The position numbers were made by a program, and so were the translations under genes. This document shows, one piece after another, positions 21,627 through 31,112 of a DNA stretch of 64,000 nucleotides (its first letter is position 1; the number at the start of each line of letters is the position of its first letter). The stretch covers positions 14,754,465 to 14,818,464 of the forward strand of contig CP154955.1 in NCBI GenBank assembly GCA_039621445.1, in the 5' to 3' direction. Source of the stretch: Euglena gracilis (lineage: Eukaryota; Euglenida; Euglenophyceae; Euglenales). The notes below the pieces were generated by a model, which saw only the letters and a program-made list of their open reading frames with translations, did no database searches and was not told the origin of the DNA.

Positions 21627-24600
21627 CCTTCAAAATCTCTCTCACCCTCAAATCCGTTTTGCATTGGGAGGTTAGAATTTCCATCAGCTCCTGAAAAATC
21701 CCCGGAGCATTACTTAGGCCAAACATCATCCTTTTGGGACGAAAACACCTCCCAGAAGGAATGCAAAATGCAGACAAATTTGTTGCTCTTTTTGTGATTG
21801 GGATTTGCCAATACCCACTCCTCATGTCCAGGGTACTTTTCCAGCGACATTTGGCCAAACTTTCAATCAAAACCTCCATGCTTGGCAAATAACCTGCATG
21901 TGCCTTGCTTCTGGCATTCAATTTTCCATAATGGATGACCATCCTTCTGGTATTTGACCCTTTTTTGTCCACCAAAAACGTTGGGCTGCACACCTGGGGG
22001 ATTTCACCAACTGGGAATTGCTCAATCAACCCTGACTTTAGCAATTCTTCACACTGAAGGTCAATTTCTTTTTCATCCTCCTGCGGCATGGGCCAACACT
22101 TTTGCCTTAGGGGTTTGCCTTCCCATTCAGGCTTTAGCTCAATGTCCATCAAAACAGGCAGGGGGGAAGACTCAGAAATTGTGGGCAATGGTCCAAAAAC
22201 ATCAGAAAATTTCACCAAAAGCTCATACAACCTGGGGTGGTCTCTCAATTTCTCAACTTCTTTTTCAAACTCTCCACTCAGATTCTCAGTAAACAATTTG
22301 CTGCTTTTTTCATCAGCATTTTTCTGGGCCTCCAAAGTCCAAATCTTTTCATGCAAAACTTGGGAAATGCTTTTGAGTTCATCCATCTTGATTGTTGCCT
22401 TGGGAGTCTTCACAGGTTTTGCAAACTGAACATCTTCCACAGGCTGGGCCAGCTGGAAAAACATCACCTCCACATCTTTTCTCACCTCTTGAAAAAGACT
22501 CAGCTCACTTTCAATGTCTTTTGTCAATTCAGCCAAAAAATTGATGTTTTCATGCTCATTCATTGGTTCAAACACCACCACATTGTCCAACCATTCTTTC
22601 ACCTTTTCATCTGATTCCTTGGGGGGAACATTCTCCAAAGGAAAACTTGGACTTTCAAAAACTTGCTTGTCTGCAGGTGGACTGGCAGGCTGGGGTGCCT
22701 GCTGCTGGGGGGGAACATCAGGAACATCTGGGAAATCCACTTGAATTCCATCATCCACTGTGGGATACTTCCTGATCTCACCTCTCAGTTCATCCAAACT
22801 CCCATTCCTTGAAACTTTTCTGAGCCAACTGACAATTTTGGGGTCCAAAAGCTCAAAATCCACTTTGAATTGCACAGTGTCCACCACACTCACAAAAGTG
22901 TTCCACAGGGGAGAGGGCAGCACCTTTTTGCACCTGTCACCCACAAACAAGGGAACCACACTTGAAATTTTCACCCTGGCCGCTGTCACCCTTTCCAGCA
23001 GGGGGGACCAGTACTGGTCCACCCAGTCTGGGTGTACCAGGACCATTTTTGTTTCTTCAGTGCACAACTTTGTCACCACTTTGCTCAGTTGGCTGAAGGG
23101 GGGGTTTGCCCACAGAAACTTGGAAGCACCAATGTCACATAACAACCTTTCCCATGAATACCTGTAGGCTGAATTACCTTTTGTCATGTACAAAGACTGG
23201 GTGTGGTTCAGGTGGTTTGCAAAAAGATCAATGCAAATCTGACCCTCAGAAATCTTCAATTCATCCAAAGCTTTTGACTTCACTGGCTTCACCAAAGTGT
23301 AGCTTTCTGTCTTGAAAAGTCTGAAAATTCTTTTGATAGTGTGGTCCCCATCATGGCTCTGAAGTAAAAACTCCTCACCATCAATGATGATTCTGGGGGG
23401 TCTGGTCAGCAACCCACCAAAAAATTCACTTTCAGTAAAGTCAGTCCCCAAAACTGCCTCGAAGGCATTTGTTTCAACAACAACCGCTTTAAGCTTTAGA
23501 ATTTTTCGTCCCAACTCCAGGCTCACCTCACACACTCCTTCAGAAAAAATGTACTCACCGTTGCCGATCTGCAGGGGTACCGCAGCACTCCGTTGAATTT
23601 TATTCTCAGGAACACATTTCTTAGAAACTGCAGTGATGGTGGCCCCAGTGTCCAAAATGGCTTGAATTTCCTTTCCATAAACCTTCACTGGCAAAAGATA
23701 AGTTTTACACACCATCTGGAGCAACTGCAAAGCATCAGCTTTTCTCTTATTGGGGTTCTCACCCTGTGGGGTAACCTGGGTTTGCACTCCCTGGGGTTGA
23801 ACCGAAGGGGTCCCTTTGCCTGCCCCCTTCTGGGCTGCTGCCTTCTTTTTCTCAAACTTTTCTTTTGACCAACATCTGTCTTCATAATGCCCCTTTTTGT
23901 GACAAAATCGACAGAAAATTGTGGCTCCAAATCGTGGGGCTGGGGTGTCATCAACTTTTCTTTCACCCTTGCCTTTGCCTTTTCCTTTTCCTTTTCCACC
24001 AGATTTTCCACCTTTTCCAGATTCTGGGACATTTTCACCAACTTTTTCAGATTGATCAGGGGGTCTTTCAATCAATGGTCTGATATTTTCTTTTTTCAGC
24101 AAATTCCTCTCCAACCAATCTTCAGAACTTTTTTCCAAAATCGTTTTTCTCAAATCTGTGAATGTCTCAGAACGATGTTTGTAAAATCTGTCTGCCCTGA
24201 TGTCTGCATACATTCTGGGGTGTAATTTCCTCAGCAAAACCAAAAACTTTTCCTGTTCACTCATGGCCTGGGGGCTCAACCTGGCCATCAAGTTGTCCAA
24301 CGCAATGAAAAGTTTTTTGATGTCTTGGGGTTCAGGGTTCTGGGAAAGTTCTTGCAATTTGTCAATGGCAGACCTCAAAGTCATGTCATTTTCCAGTGTT
24401 GGGAACAAATTTGCAATTTCCAACAGCACTTTTTCAAAAGCATCATTCTCATCCATCACCTTTTCAACCAGTTTTTTCACCTTGGGGGTGCAACATTCCA
24501 ACAGCCAATCCTTTTTCTGGACATTTCCAAATGCAACTGCACCAGTTAACCTCAACCATCTGCCAAAATCTTTCAAAAACTCTGGCCAATTTGTGCTATC

Positions 24601-24804
24601 AAACTCTGGCAATTTCACAGGGGGTAATCTTGAACTTTGGGTTGAACTTTGGCTGGGGTTGCTGGAATTTGGTCCCACAATTTGCTTCAGAAATGTTTCA
24701 ACCTGGGTGATGGGGTTCACAGGGGTAAACACAGACTGACTGCTGATGGCTGATTTGATTTCCAATTCCTGCAACCTTCTTTCCAAATCTTCAATGGAGG
24801 ACAT
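21538..24804 (-). CDS. Gag-protease-(Dam-like)-RT polyprotein of the Ty3/gypsy element
   Basis: 1088 codons in one frame. A coiled N-terminus (MSSIEDLERRLQELEIK) and Gag helices come first, then a CCHC knuckle (CRFCHKKGHYEDRC, ~23,930-23,870) after a Lys/Gly linker, and an aspartic protease (AILDTGATITAVS, ~23,660). Next is an unusual block (ICIDLFANHLN ... LWANPPFSQ ... MVLVHPDW, ~23,245-22,990), an acidic Pro/Gln linker, then RT (KSTLDMRSGYWQIPI, FGLSNAPGIFQELM, catalytic FFDD at ~21,611-21,596). Gag and Pol are fused without a stop. The frame ends at 21,538 because of one extra base near 21,562. Confidence 0.92.
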   Translation of the reverse strand: MSSIEDLERRLQELEIKSAISSQSVFTPVNPITQVETFLKQIVGPNSSNPSQSSTQSSRLPPVKLPEFDSTNWPEFLKDFGRWLRLTGAVAFGNVQKKDWLLECCTPKVKKLVEKVMDENDAFEKVLLEIANLFPTLENDMTLRSAIDKLQELSQNPEPQDIKKLFIALDNLMARLSPQAMSEQEKFLVLLRKLHPRMYADIRADRFYKHRSETFTDLRKTILEKSSEDWLERNLLKKENIRPLIERPPDQSEKVGENVPESGKGGKSGGKGKGKGKGKGERKVDDTPAPRFGATIFCRFCHKKGHYEDRCWSKEKFEKKKAAAQKGAGKGTPSVQPQGVQTQVTPQGENPNKRKADALQLLQMVCKTYLLPVKVYGKEIQAILDTGATITAVSKKCVPENKIQRSAAVPLQIGNGEYIFSEGVCEVSLELGRKILKLKAVVVETNAFEAVLGTDFTESEFFGGLLTRPPRIIIDGEEFLLQSHDGDHTIKRIFRLFKTESYTLVKPVKSKALDELKISEGQICIDLFANHLNHTQSLYMTKGNSAYRYSWERLLCDIGASKFLWANPPFSQLSKVVTKLCTEETKMVLVHPDWVDQYWSPLLERVTAARVKISSVVPLFVGDRCKKVLPSPLWNTFVSVVDTVQFKVDFELLDPKIVSWLRKVSRNGSLDELRGEIRKYPTVDDGIQVDFPDVPDVPPQQQAPQPASPPADKQVFESPSFPLENVPPKESDEKVKEWLDNVVVFEPMNEHENINFLAELTKDIESELSLFQEVRKDVEVMFFQLAQPVEDVQFAKPVKTPKATIKMDELKSISQVLHEKIWTLEAQKNADEKSSKLFTENLSGEFEKEVEKLRDHPRLYELLVKFSDVFGPLPTISESSPLPVLMDIELKPEWEGKPLRQKCWPMPQEDEKEIDLQCEELLKSGLIEQFPVGEIPQVCSPTFLVDKKGSNTRRMVIHYGKLNARSKAHAGYLPSMEVLIESLAKCRWKSTLDMRSGYWQIPITKRATNLSAFCIPSGRCFRPKRMMFGLSNAPGIFQELMEILTSQCKTDLRVREILKDGHLASFFDDTGVGANSEEDHFVSFGKVV

Positions 24805-25247
24805 TTCTGCAGATCACTTTCAAAAAACTCAACCACTGGCTCTGAAAACTGAAGAAACCAGAAACACTGGCCAACCCAAAAGACAAACAAAAACTGAAGA
24901 AACCAGAACAGAAAACCAACCACTGGGTTCGGGACCAGGTCAGCAAGGTGATGAAGATCTTGCCTCAACCAGGATCTTGTTCTGGACAGCAAGGTGAACA
25001 GCAGCACTTACAAACTTCCTCAACCAAATAACCAATACAACAACTGTTGACAAACTCTCCACTGTGAACTTGTTCACCACAGCCTCAATGTCAACTTCCT
25101 GTTGAAGGTGTTGTTCTGTACCAGCAACTCGGTTAACCTTGCCTTCAGGAACACCAACTTCTGGAACTTCAATAACCGGTGAAACAATGTTGAATCTCCT
25201 CGAAGACGTCTTGGACGATTGGAACAACAAACCTCTGCGACCAACTT

Positions 25248-25438
25248 TGGACGTCTCAGAATATTCTTTTGTTTTTGTTGAAATCCTTGGATTCCCAATT
25301 TTTCTTGATATCCCAATTGTCCCCAAAGACCTAACACAATCAATGTGAAGACATAACCAGAGCCAGCAGTCTGCACAGGTGGAAAGGTTCGAATTAGGAA
25401 TGCAAAGTTCGGTTCAGGCGGTTAGTAAATAGTCCGCA
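25248..25438 (-). repeat. 5' LTR of the Ty3/gypsy element
   Basis: 191 bp, differing from the 3' LTR at a handful of bases. Target duplication ATCCT lies at 25,439-25,443. Confidence 0.95.
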
Positions 25439-25674
25439 ATCCTCGACCCCCAGCACCTAGCAGAATGAGTTTGGGTCGGGCGATCTCACTCCCTCCGTCA
25501 GAAGCGTGGCTGCCAATCACAGAGGCAGGGGGAAGCAACCTCCTACCCCCTCGTAGAAACTCCTGGCCCACTGGGGGGACAGAATTCACGGTCGGTAGAT
25601 CCCTCCGCGGAATCCCCACAGACGCTTCTGCCCCAAAGCAACCTCCCTTTCCTGTCGGAATCTCTGGGCCATTT

Positions 25675-27933
25675 CATTCACATGGCCCTGAATTCGCAGG
25701 TCCACAGCCTGGCGAGCTGCCTCCCCAGGATCCGCCTCCCCAACCCTCAGGGGAGTCGGTTTCCTCCTGACCCTCCTGGGGAGATCGACTCAGCAATCCT
25801 CTGTATTGGACTTGGCTGGACAAACCCTCCTTGGGTCTCGAATGGGGGCTCCCCACCAAACCCCACCAGCTGCATCACTGGGGACGGCTGACGAATCGCA
25901 GGCACACAGCTCGCTTGAACTTGACGGCTGGGTTGGGCGGTGACGGTCGATTGGGGGTCGTCGTCTCCCCAATCGTCATCATTCCACTCACGTTTCCGTA
26001 TCTCCCAGCTCCTGTGATGGGGTCTGAGGGAAGGCTGCATTGCAGATGCGCCTCGACTTGAGCAGTCCCCTCCCGCAACCACCCTTCCACTCGCTCCTGG
26101 GTCCCACTTTCCACTGCAAGCAGACTGTGTAGAATTTCTCTCTGCCCATCTGCTGCTGGCTGTGTGTGTACCCACCCCTGCAGCTGCTGAACCTCGGATC
26201 TGATCTCGGCCAACGCTCCGGTCAATCCCCCCTGGTCCTCCCCCTCCCCTTGGCCGAGACCGAACCTAATTTCCTAAAGCCTGTTCCCGCTTTTCCACTG
26301 TGTTGCTGAGCCTGCTCTGGGCCTCCCTCAACTCAGCACGGAAGATCTGTATAAACAGAGGATTCGTGAGCAAAAGATAAGTTGTGTACGCAATGTACAA
26401 ATATCAGTGGGCATGGGCGCCTTTGCCAGCCCCAGGAGAATTAGGGGTGGATCCCAAAATGACCCATACTTTTCCAGGTTCTGGATCCAAAGCCTCTTGT
26501 AGGGTGTCAGCAGGGTGTGGAATCTCAGCCCACCAAACCCAGGAATCAAAAGCATAGCACTATATGCATTACGGGCTTGGGCCTTGGAAAGTTGGAATAA
26601 TTGAATTAAAGCGTCAGCCACTTGGTCTGTGGTGGCTTCAGGGGGGGGGCACCCCCATGTGTTCCAAAATGACCCACAGAAGTGCAAAAGCACTCTGATA
26701 ACGCTTCAGGCTGGGGTTTCTCCCCAGGAAATCGTTAATGGTCTGAACCTGAATTTGTTTCCCCTCCAAAATTTGCCATAATCATGCAAAACAGGGGCCA
26801 CCTGGGGGTGGCATTTTTTCCCCCCTGCAGTTGGTGAACATACCCCTGTAGGAGGTGATTTTCAGGCAGGGGGTCCCTGGAACTTTCATTTTTATTAATT
26901 GGGGCCACCACGTGGCTGAATCCCAGTAGGGGGTGACCATCAAAACTTTGGTCTTTGAAAACATTTTCCTGGGTAGAAATTGTTGAATTATTGACCAGGG
27001 GGGTTTGCATTAAGATCCCCAAATCGAAGTGACCTGCTGAAATTGTGCGGAAAATCTGGCGGACATGGCTTCCTTTTCTGCCTCAAATTCTGCCCGCATT
27101 TGGCCTTCGGGTGCCTCTCCAAAATGGCAGTAATTTTCCTCTCACGCCCAGCTCACTCGCTGCCAATTCTGCCTGATGTCGTGCGCATACGCTGGCCAAT
27201 TGCTGCGTGAAATCGGCGCGCTCGCTGCTCACCCCCTGTAGTTTGCCATCGATTTCACTACGGATCCTAGCAAATTCAGAAATAACGTCGTTCCGCAAAT
27301 TGTGAATCTGATTGTCCAACCCGCTGCTGGCTGCACGTAAAAAATGCAGCCCCTGCCCCGTTTGCCCCTCCACTGCCTGCATTGACAACAATCCCTGAGA
27401 CATCTCCAAGGATTGGTTGGTCTGCGCCTCTGCCTGCTGCCATTAAGCCTCCACAGACTGCCCCACCAGATGGAAAAATGGCGTCATGTGCCCCACCTGA
27501 TCTTGCATGGTTCCGCAAATCTGATCCAATTGCAAGATCCTGGGGCGTATGATTTGCACCCCCCCCCCAGCTCGTACTCCCTCGAGGAAAACCGACAAGG
27601 GAGGAAGGGACACCGAGGGCGAAGCACAAAGACCTTGTGAGGCCATGCCTTGCTCGCCGGCGGCCGCCTCGCCGGAGTTGGCTGACGATGCTGCTCCGAC
27701 TTGGCGACGGGACTTCTTGCCCTTCGGGGGGTCCCCCCCCTCTCCCCCCCCTGGCCCCCAATCTCTGACCGAGGGCTTTTGAACACAAATTTTCTTTTTC
27801 GGGTGGGGGAGTCGGGCTCACAAGGTCTTTGTGCTTCGCCCTCGGTGTCCCTTCCTCCCTTGTCGGTTTTCCTCGAGGGAGTACGAGACACCTCGGGCTC
27901 CGCACTTTGCCCTTGTGAGGCCTGATTGTGCAC
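25675..27933 (-). pseudogene. DIRS-type gag-like ORFs, fragmented
   Basis: A chain of minus frames (27933-27484, 27409-27083, 27022-26735, 26693-26328, 26225-25675). The first starts inside the inverted repeat (ASQGQSAEPEVS), then is Arg/Ser/Pro rich. The second is a coiled coil (DNQIHNLRNDVISEFARIRS). The fourth has ADALIQLFQLSKAQARNAYS and LIPGFGGLRFHTLLTPYKRL, and the last another coiled coil (LAEIRSEVQQLQGWV) and an Asp/Trp-rich tail (NDDDWGDDD). The order and the shared terminal peptide with DIRS ends suggest a gag-like region, possibly of a second copy. No enzyme motif. Broken by frameshifts. Confidence 0.45.
27567..27893. repeat. Inverted repeat, ~76-bp arms
   Basis: 27,567-27,642 (CTCGTACTCCCTCGAGGAAA ... 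CACAAAGACCTTGTGAG) is repeated in inverse at 27,817-27,893. The arms are separated by ~170 bp that include a fragment of the DIRS terminal sequence. Such internal inverted copies are typical of DIRS ends or nested copies. Confidence 0.8.
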
Positions 27934-28313
27934 TTAAATTAAGGGGGCCAGGGCATTTTCCAGGGCACCTTGGGCACCAAGTCTTTGATAATGGGCTGTA
28001 AAAGCCTCCACCCCCCTCCACTGACAAGTTTCACAAACTTCTTGGGCAGAAAGGCCCAATTTTTTGAGTAAACCAACTCCTGCCCCTCTGGTGGAGTGGG
28101 CCCCCACACCTGGGGGATTACCCCATGTTTGGCCAAATTTTTTTTGTGATAGAAGCAATGGTGTCTGCACTTATGGCTCTGAAGGGGCGTTTTAATGAAA
28201 TCAGGAGGAGGCCCCCAGGTATCACAAATAAACGTGTGGCAACCACATAACCCATCATTAAATGAAAAGGGGTTACTTGTGGGCACTGGGGTATGGACAC
28301 AACTGTTTCCCAC
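27934..28313 (-). pseudogene. DIRS-like tyrosine recombinase, C-terminal part
   Basis: Overlapping minus frames carry VVATRLFVIPGG..., RAISADTIASITKK, then GAHSTRGAGVGLLKKLGLSA (H-x-x-R at ~28,098), ETCQWRGVEAFTAHYQRL with the likely nucleophile Tyr near 27,972. At least one base shift lies near the A/T run at 28,139. The upstream Arg box was not clearly located. Confidence 0.65.
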
Positions 28314-29451
28314 TTGTGGAATTTTTGGCCCTTACGTTTAATTTTGATGTAGGGTGCCCTACCCAACACACTGGTGGTTCGTTTGACTTGTGCCAGGTCG
28401 CCATGTTGTCCAGTGGACATTGTAATGCATTTACTACTGTGGCCTCCCAGTGGGACCACCTGGCCACAAATTGGGGCAGTTTTTTGTTGCCTGGGGAGGC
28501 AAATAAATCTGTTTTCAGATTTATGAAATCTTTGAATTGCTGTCTGAGCCATTGAAAAAGTTCGGGGTCTAAGGAGTAATCCACCCTGTCCATTTCCCAT
28601 CTGCTTATGGGGTCTGCCAGGCATTCTTTTGAAGGCACCCAGTTCACTTGAAGGTTTACTTGTTTTTCCATGCACCATTTGAAAAATGGTCTCAGCATTT
28701 TGTTGAAGGGGTCCTTTTTGCCCCCTCCTTTTGTTAAGTGATAGTAAATTACCTGGTTGTCCACTGACAAGGAAACGGTTTCCCCAGGTTTGCTTAAACT
28801 TTTTGCAGTGCTGATTGCTGCACTCAGCTCCTTTACATTTATGTGTAAAATGGAGTCTTCTCTCCAAAATTCCTGAACAAGTTCTCCTGTATTGATGTCC
28901 AGCCCCCCCCAGGCATGGGTGCTGCTGTCTGAATGCAACTCTCTGGTTGCATTTTGGGGGAAGGGTCTGCCGCCCCCCAGGTGTCCAGCAGAATTTTTAT
29001 TTCCCTTAATTGGGCCTTGATTTCCTGGGAAATGGGGTGTTTTGAGTCCCAGGGGGCTGTGGACTTTGCCACCAAAAAAATTGCCAGGGTGTCTGTAAAA
29101 GCCCTTAAAAGGGGCAGGGCCATTAGGTTGCATCTTATTTGGCCCAAAATGGCAGCCAGCTGCCTTTTTGACATGTAATCTTTTTTCACAACTTTTCCTA
29201 GCTCCTTTTTTATGGTTTTGGCTTTCTGGGGGGGCACCTGCAGCTTTCATTCCTGGAAGTTTAGTTGAAAACCCAGATGGGTTACCACTTGGGTGGGCTG
29301 GAGGGTGGACTTTTTCACATTGATTTTGAACCCTGAATTCAGCAAATCTTTGACGACTGTGTTCAGGTGATTTTGTAAAGTGTTCTGGGTGGGAGCCACC
29401 AGCAAAATGTCGTCCAGGTAAATAAAGACCCGGATGCCCCTTTTTATCCAC
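28273..29451 (-). CDS. DIRS-like RNase H ORF
   Basis: Contains TRELHSDSSTHAWGGLDI, ILHINVKELSAAISTAK, VSLSVDNQVIYYHL and VNWVPSKECLADPISRW. These are the D, E, D and (VP)...AD..SR signatures of the RNase H of DIRS-type elements, followed by DLFASPGNKKLPQF, the usual post-RNase H segment. The first 130 residues overlap the RT frame and are probably untranslated in this frame. Confidence 0.8.
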   Translation of the reverse strand: MDKKGHPGLYLPGRHFAGGSHPEHFTKSPEHSRQRFAEFRVQNQCEKVHPPAHPSGNPSGFSTKLPGMKAAGAPPESQNHKKGARKSCEKRLHVKKAAGCHFGPNKMQPNGPAPFKGFYRHPGNFFGGKVHSPLGLKTPHFPGNQGPIKGNKNSAGHLGGGRPFPQNATRELHSDSSTHAWGGLDINTGELVQEFWREDSILHINVKELSAAISTAKSLSKPGETVSLSVDNQVIYYHLTKGGGKKDPFNKMLRPFFKWCMEKQVNLQVNWVPSKECLADPISRWEMDRVDYSLDPELFQWLRQQFKDFINLKTDLFASPGNKKLPQFVARWSHWEATVVNALQCPLDNMATWHKSNEPPVCWVGHPTSKLNVRAKNSTSGKQLCPYPSAHK

Positions 29452-31112
29452 AGTTTTTCGAAAGTTTTCATGACTGACATGAAAATTTGGGGCATTACAT
29501 TTAGCCCAAAGCAGCCTGTTTGAAATTCCCAGGTCTGCCCCCCCACCTGATGCCTTAAAAATGGCCTTAGGCCTGGACTTAATGGAATATGGAAATAGGC
29601 ATCCTTCAGTCTATTTTTGCTGCCCAGTGACCTTTTTCCAAAACTGGAAAAAGGTGCTGGAAATGATCCAGCTTGAAAGGTTTTACCTGAAACTGCTGAT
29701 TCAGTTCTCTGCAGTCGCTGCTCATTCTCCACTTGGTTGTTCCCCCCTCTGGTTTTGAAATTAAAAACCATGGGATCAAATGCTGGGTTTCTGAATCCCA
29801 AAATCGTTTCACTGACCCAGTTTTTTCGTAATCCAGAAGAATTTTTTCTGCCTGGTTTAGGTCCAAGTTGGCTCTGGGTTTTGGGTGAGTGGACAATTTT
29901 GGGGGATTTACCCAGGGGGGTTGAATTCCATTTTTGATCAATTGACATGTTGCTGGGGGGGGGGCATGTTTTGACCACCATTGGAGACTTTTTTGAAGTC
30001 TCTGGTACAGGGGGGTGTCTCCCCATTTTTCCTCCATGGAATTTATTTTCCCAACTAGATGATTTTCTGGGGGCTGGGTGGGGGGTGTTGGACATTTCAC
30101 AGCCCCTAGAGCCCCTAGGGCTTGAGCCCTTGGAAAAAGAAAATGTATCTGGGGGGATGTGCACGCACTCTCTCCCTCTCTGCTCGCACTCTCTCTGGAG
30201 GACCTTGTTGTTGGTTTCCATACCATAGGGCTTACTGCCCCGGATTTGCCTGTCTGGCCTTCTTGAAGTTGATGGTGTTGGTAGCCATACCATAGGGGGG
30301 CCACTTTGGCCCCCCCCTTGTTGATTGAGCAGGAATAAATGCTGGTGGGGAGTCTCCCCCTTCTGTTCCTCCTGGGGTTGGGCAGGGGGCTGCCCATTTA
30401 AATACAAAGCCCTTGCAGGGCTGCCCCTTAGCTTCTGGGGGGCCTGTGATGGACCCCCCTTGTGATCTTGTTGAAATTGATCTGCTTGATATTTCTGGCC
30501 CCAGTGGCCTTGATGATAACCGGAAAGGCCCCAATGGCCTGATTGATTTCTGGGTCGCCATGCCCAATTGAAATCTTGAGGGGTTCTTGGGGCCCCACCC
30601 TTGACCCCTGGGGGGTGGTGTGCTTGAGAAATGATGGGGATGGTGTGTCTGACCTTTTCTGCCCCTGCCATGTCCTGTGGGGCCTTGGTGCTGGTGGCCA
30701 CCTTGGCCTTTGTTCCAGCGACTTTGGATGGTGTAGATGCCTTCATGGCTGGTTGTGCCGTCATGGCCTTTGTTGCCTCCATGGCCTGTGCGGTTCTGGC
30801 TGCCATAGCCCCGCTTGAACACATGATGTGTTTTGGAAAGTTGGCCACCATGGCCCTGGTTACAATGGCCGCAGTGGCCTGGTGGTTGTTGCTTCTGCCC
30901 CTTGCGGGGTCTTCTGACCACTGTCTGCCAGGGTCCGTGGCCATCACTTTGGGGGGTTTGGGTTGTAAAAGTTTCTTTTGGGGAAATTTCTTTTGGGGAA
31001 GGGGCAGCCACGGTTCGCCACAGTCGACCCGCGCCGTCAGGTTGTCCAGCTGCTGCGGTTTCTGCTGCTCCCTCTTGAAGTTCTCCAGCGCTGTTCGTCT
31101 TGGAAATTGCAT
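29247..31112 (-). CDS. DIRS-like gag/RT ORF
   Basis: 621 codons. The N-terminal 300 are low complexity; an overlapping frame shows a His/Gly/Gln-rich knuckle-like stretch (CGHCNQGHGG). RT motifs follow: NRLKDAYFHIPLSPGLRPFL, TGCFGLNVMPQIFMSVMKTF and the catalytic IRVFIYLDDILLVA (~29,440-29,400), then LNSGFKINVKKSTLQPTQVV, THLGFQLNF. The KDAYFHIPL pattern is typical of DIRS and related RTs. A shift near the end passes into the RNase H frame. Confidence 0.8.
   Translation of the reverse strand: MQFPRRTALENFKREQQKPQQLDNLTARVDCGEPWLPLPQKKFPQKKLLQPKPPKVMATDPGRQWSEDPARGRSNNHQATAAIVTRAMVANFPKHIMCSSGAMAARTAQAMEATKAMTAQPAMKASTPSKVAGTKAKVATSTKAPQDMAGAEKVRHTIPIISQAHHPPGVKGGAPRTPQDFNWAWRPRNQSGHWGLSGYHQGHWGQKYQADQFQQDHKGGPSQAPQKLRGSPARALYLNGQPPAQPQEEQKGETPHQHLFLLNQQGGGQSGPPMVWLPTPSTSRRPDRQIRGSKPYGMETNNKVLQRECEQRGRECVHIPPDTFSFSKGSSPRGSRGCEMSNTPHPAPRKSSSWENKFHGGKMGRHPPVPETSKKSPMVVKTCPPPSNMSIDQKWNSTPLGKSPKIVHSPKTQSQLGPKPGRKNSSGLRKNWVSETILGFRNPAFDPMVFNFKTRGGNNQVENEQRLQRTESAVSGKTFQAGSFPAPFSSFGKRSLGSKNRLKDAYFHIPLSPGLRPFLRHQVGGQTWEFQTGCFGLNVMPQIFMSVMKTFEKLWIKRGIRVFIYLDDILLVAPTQNTLQNHLNTVVKDLLNSGFKINVKKSTLQPTQVVTHLGFQLNFQE

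Larger units (their letters stand above)
18393..25438 (-). mobile_element. Ty3/gypsy chromodomain LTR retrotransposon, full length
   Basis: Two 191-bp direct repeats (18,393-18,583 and 25,248-25,438) begin TGCGGACTA and end GACGTCCA on the coding strand, i.e. TG...CA ends. They are flanked outside by ATCCT on both sides (18,388-18,392 and 25,439-25,443), a perfect 5-bp target duplication. A TGG three bases inside the 5' LTR may begin the primer binding site. Coding order on the minus strand is gag, protease, a Dam-like domain, RT, RNase H, integrase, chromodomain. The pol region is broken by about three single-base shifts and two in-frame stops, some at homopolymers, so it is either recently dead or affected by sequencing errors. 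Confidence 0.95.
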
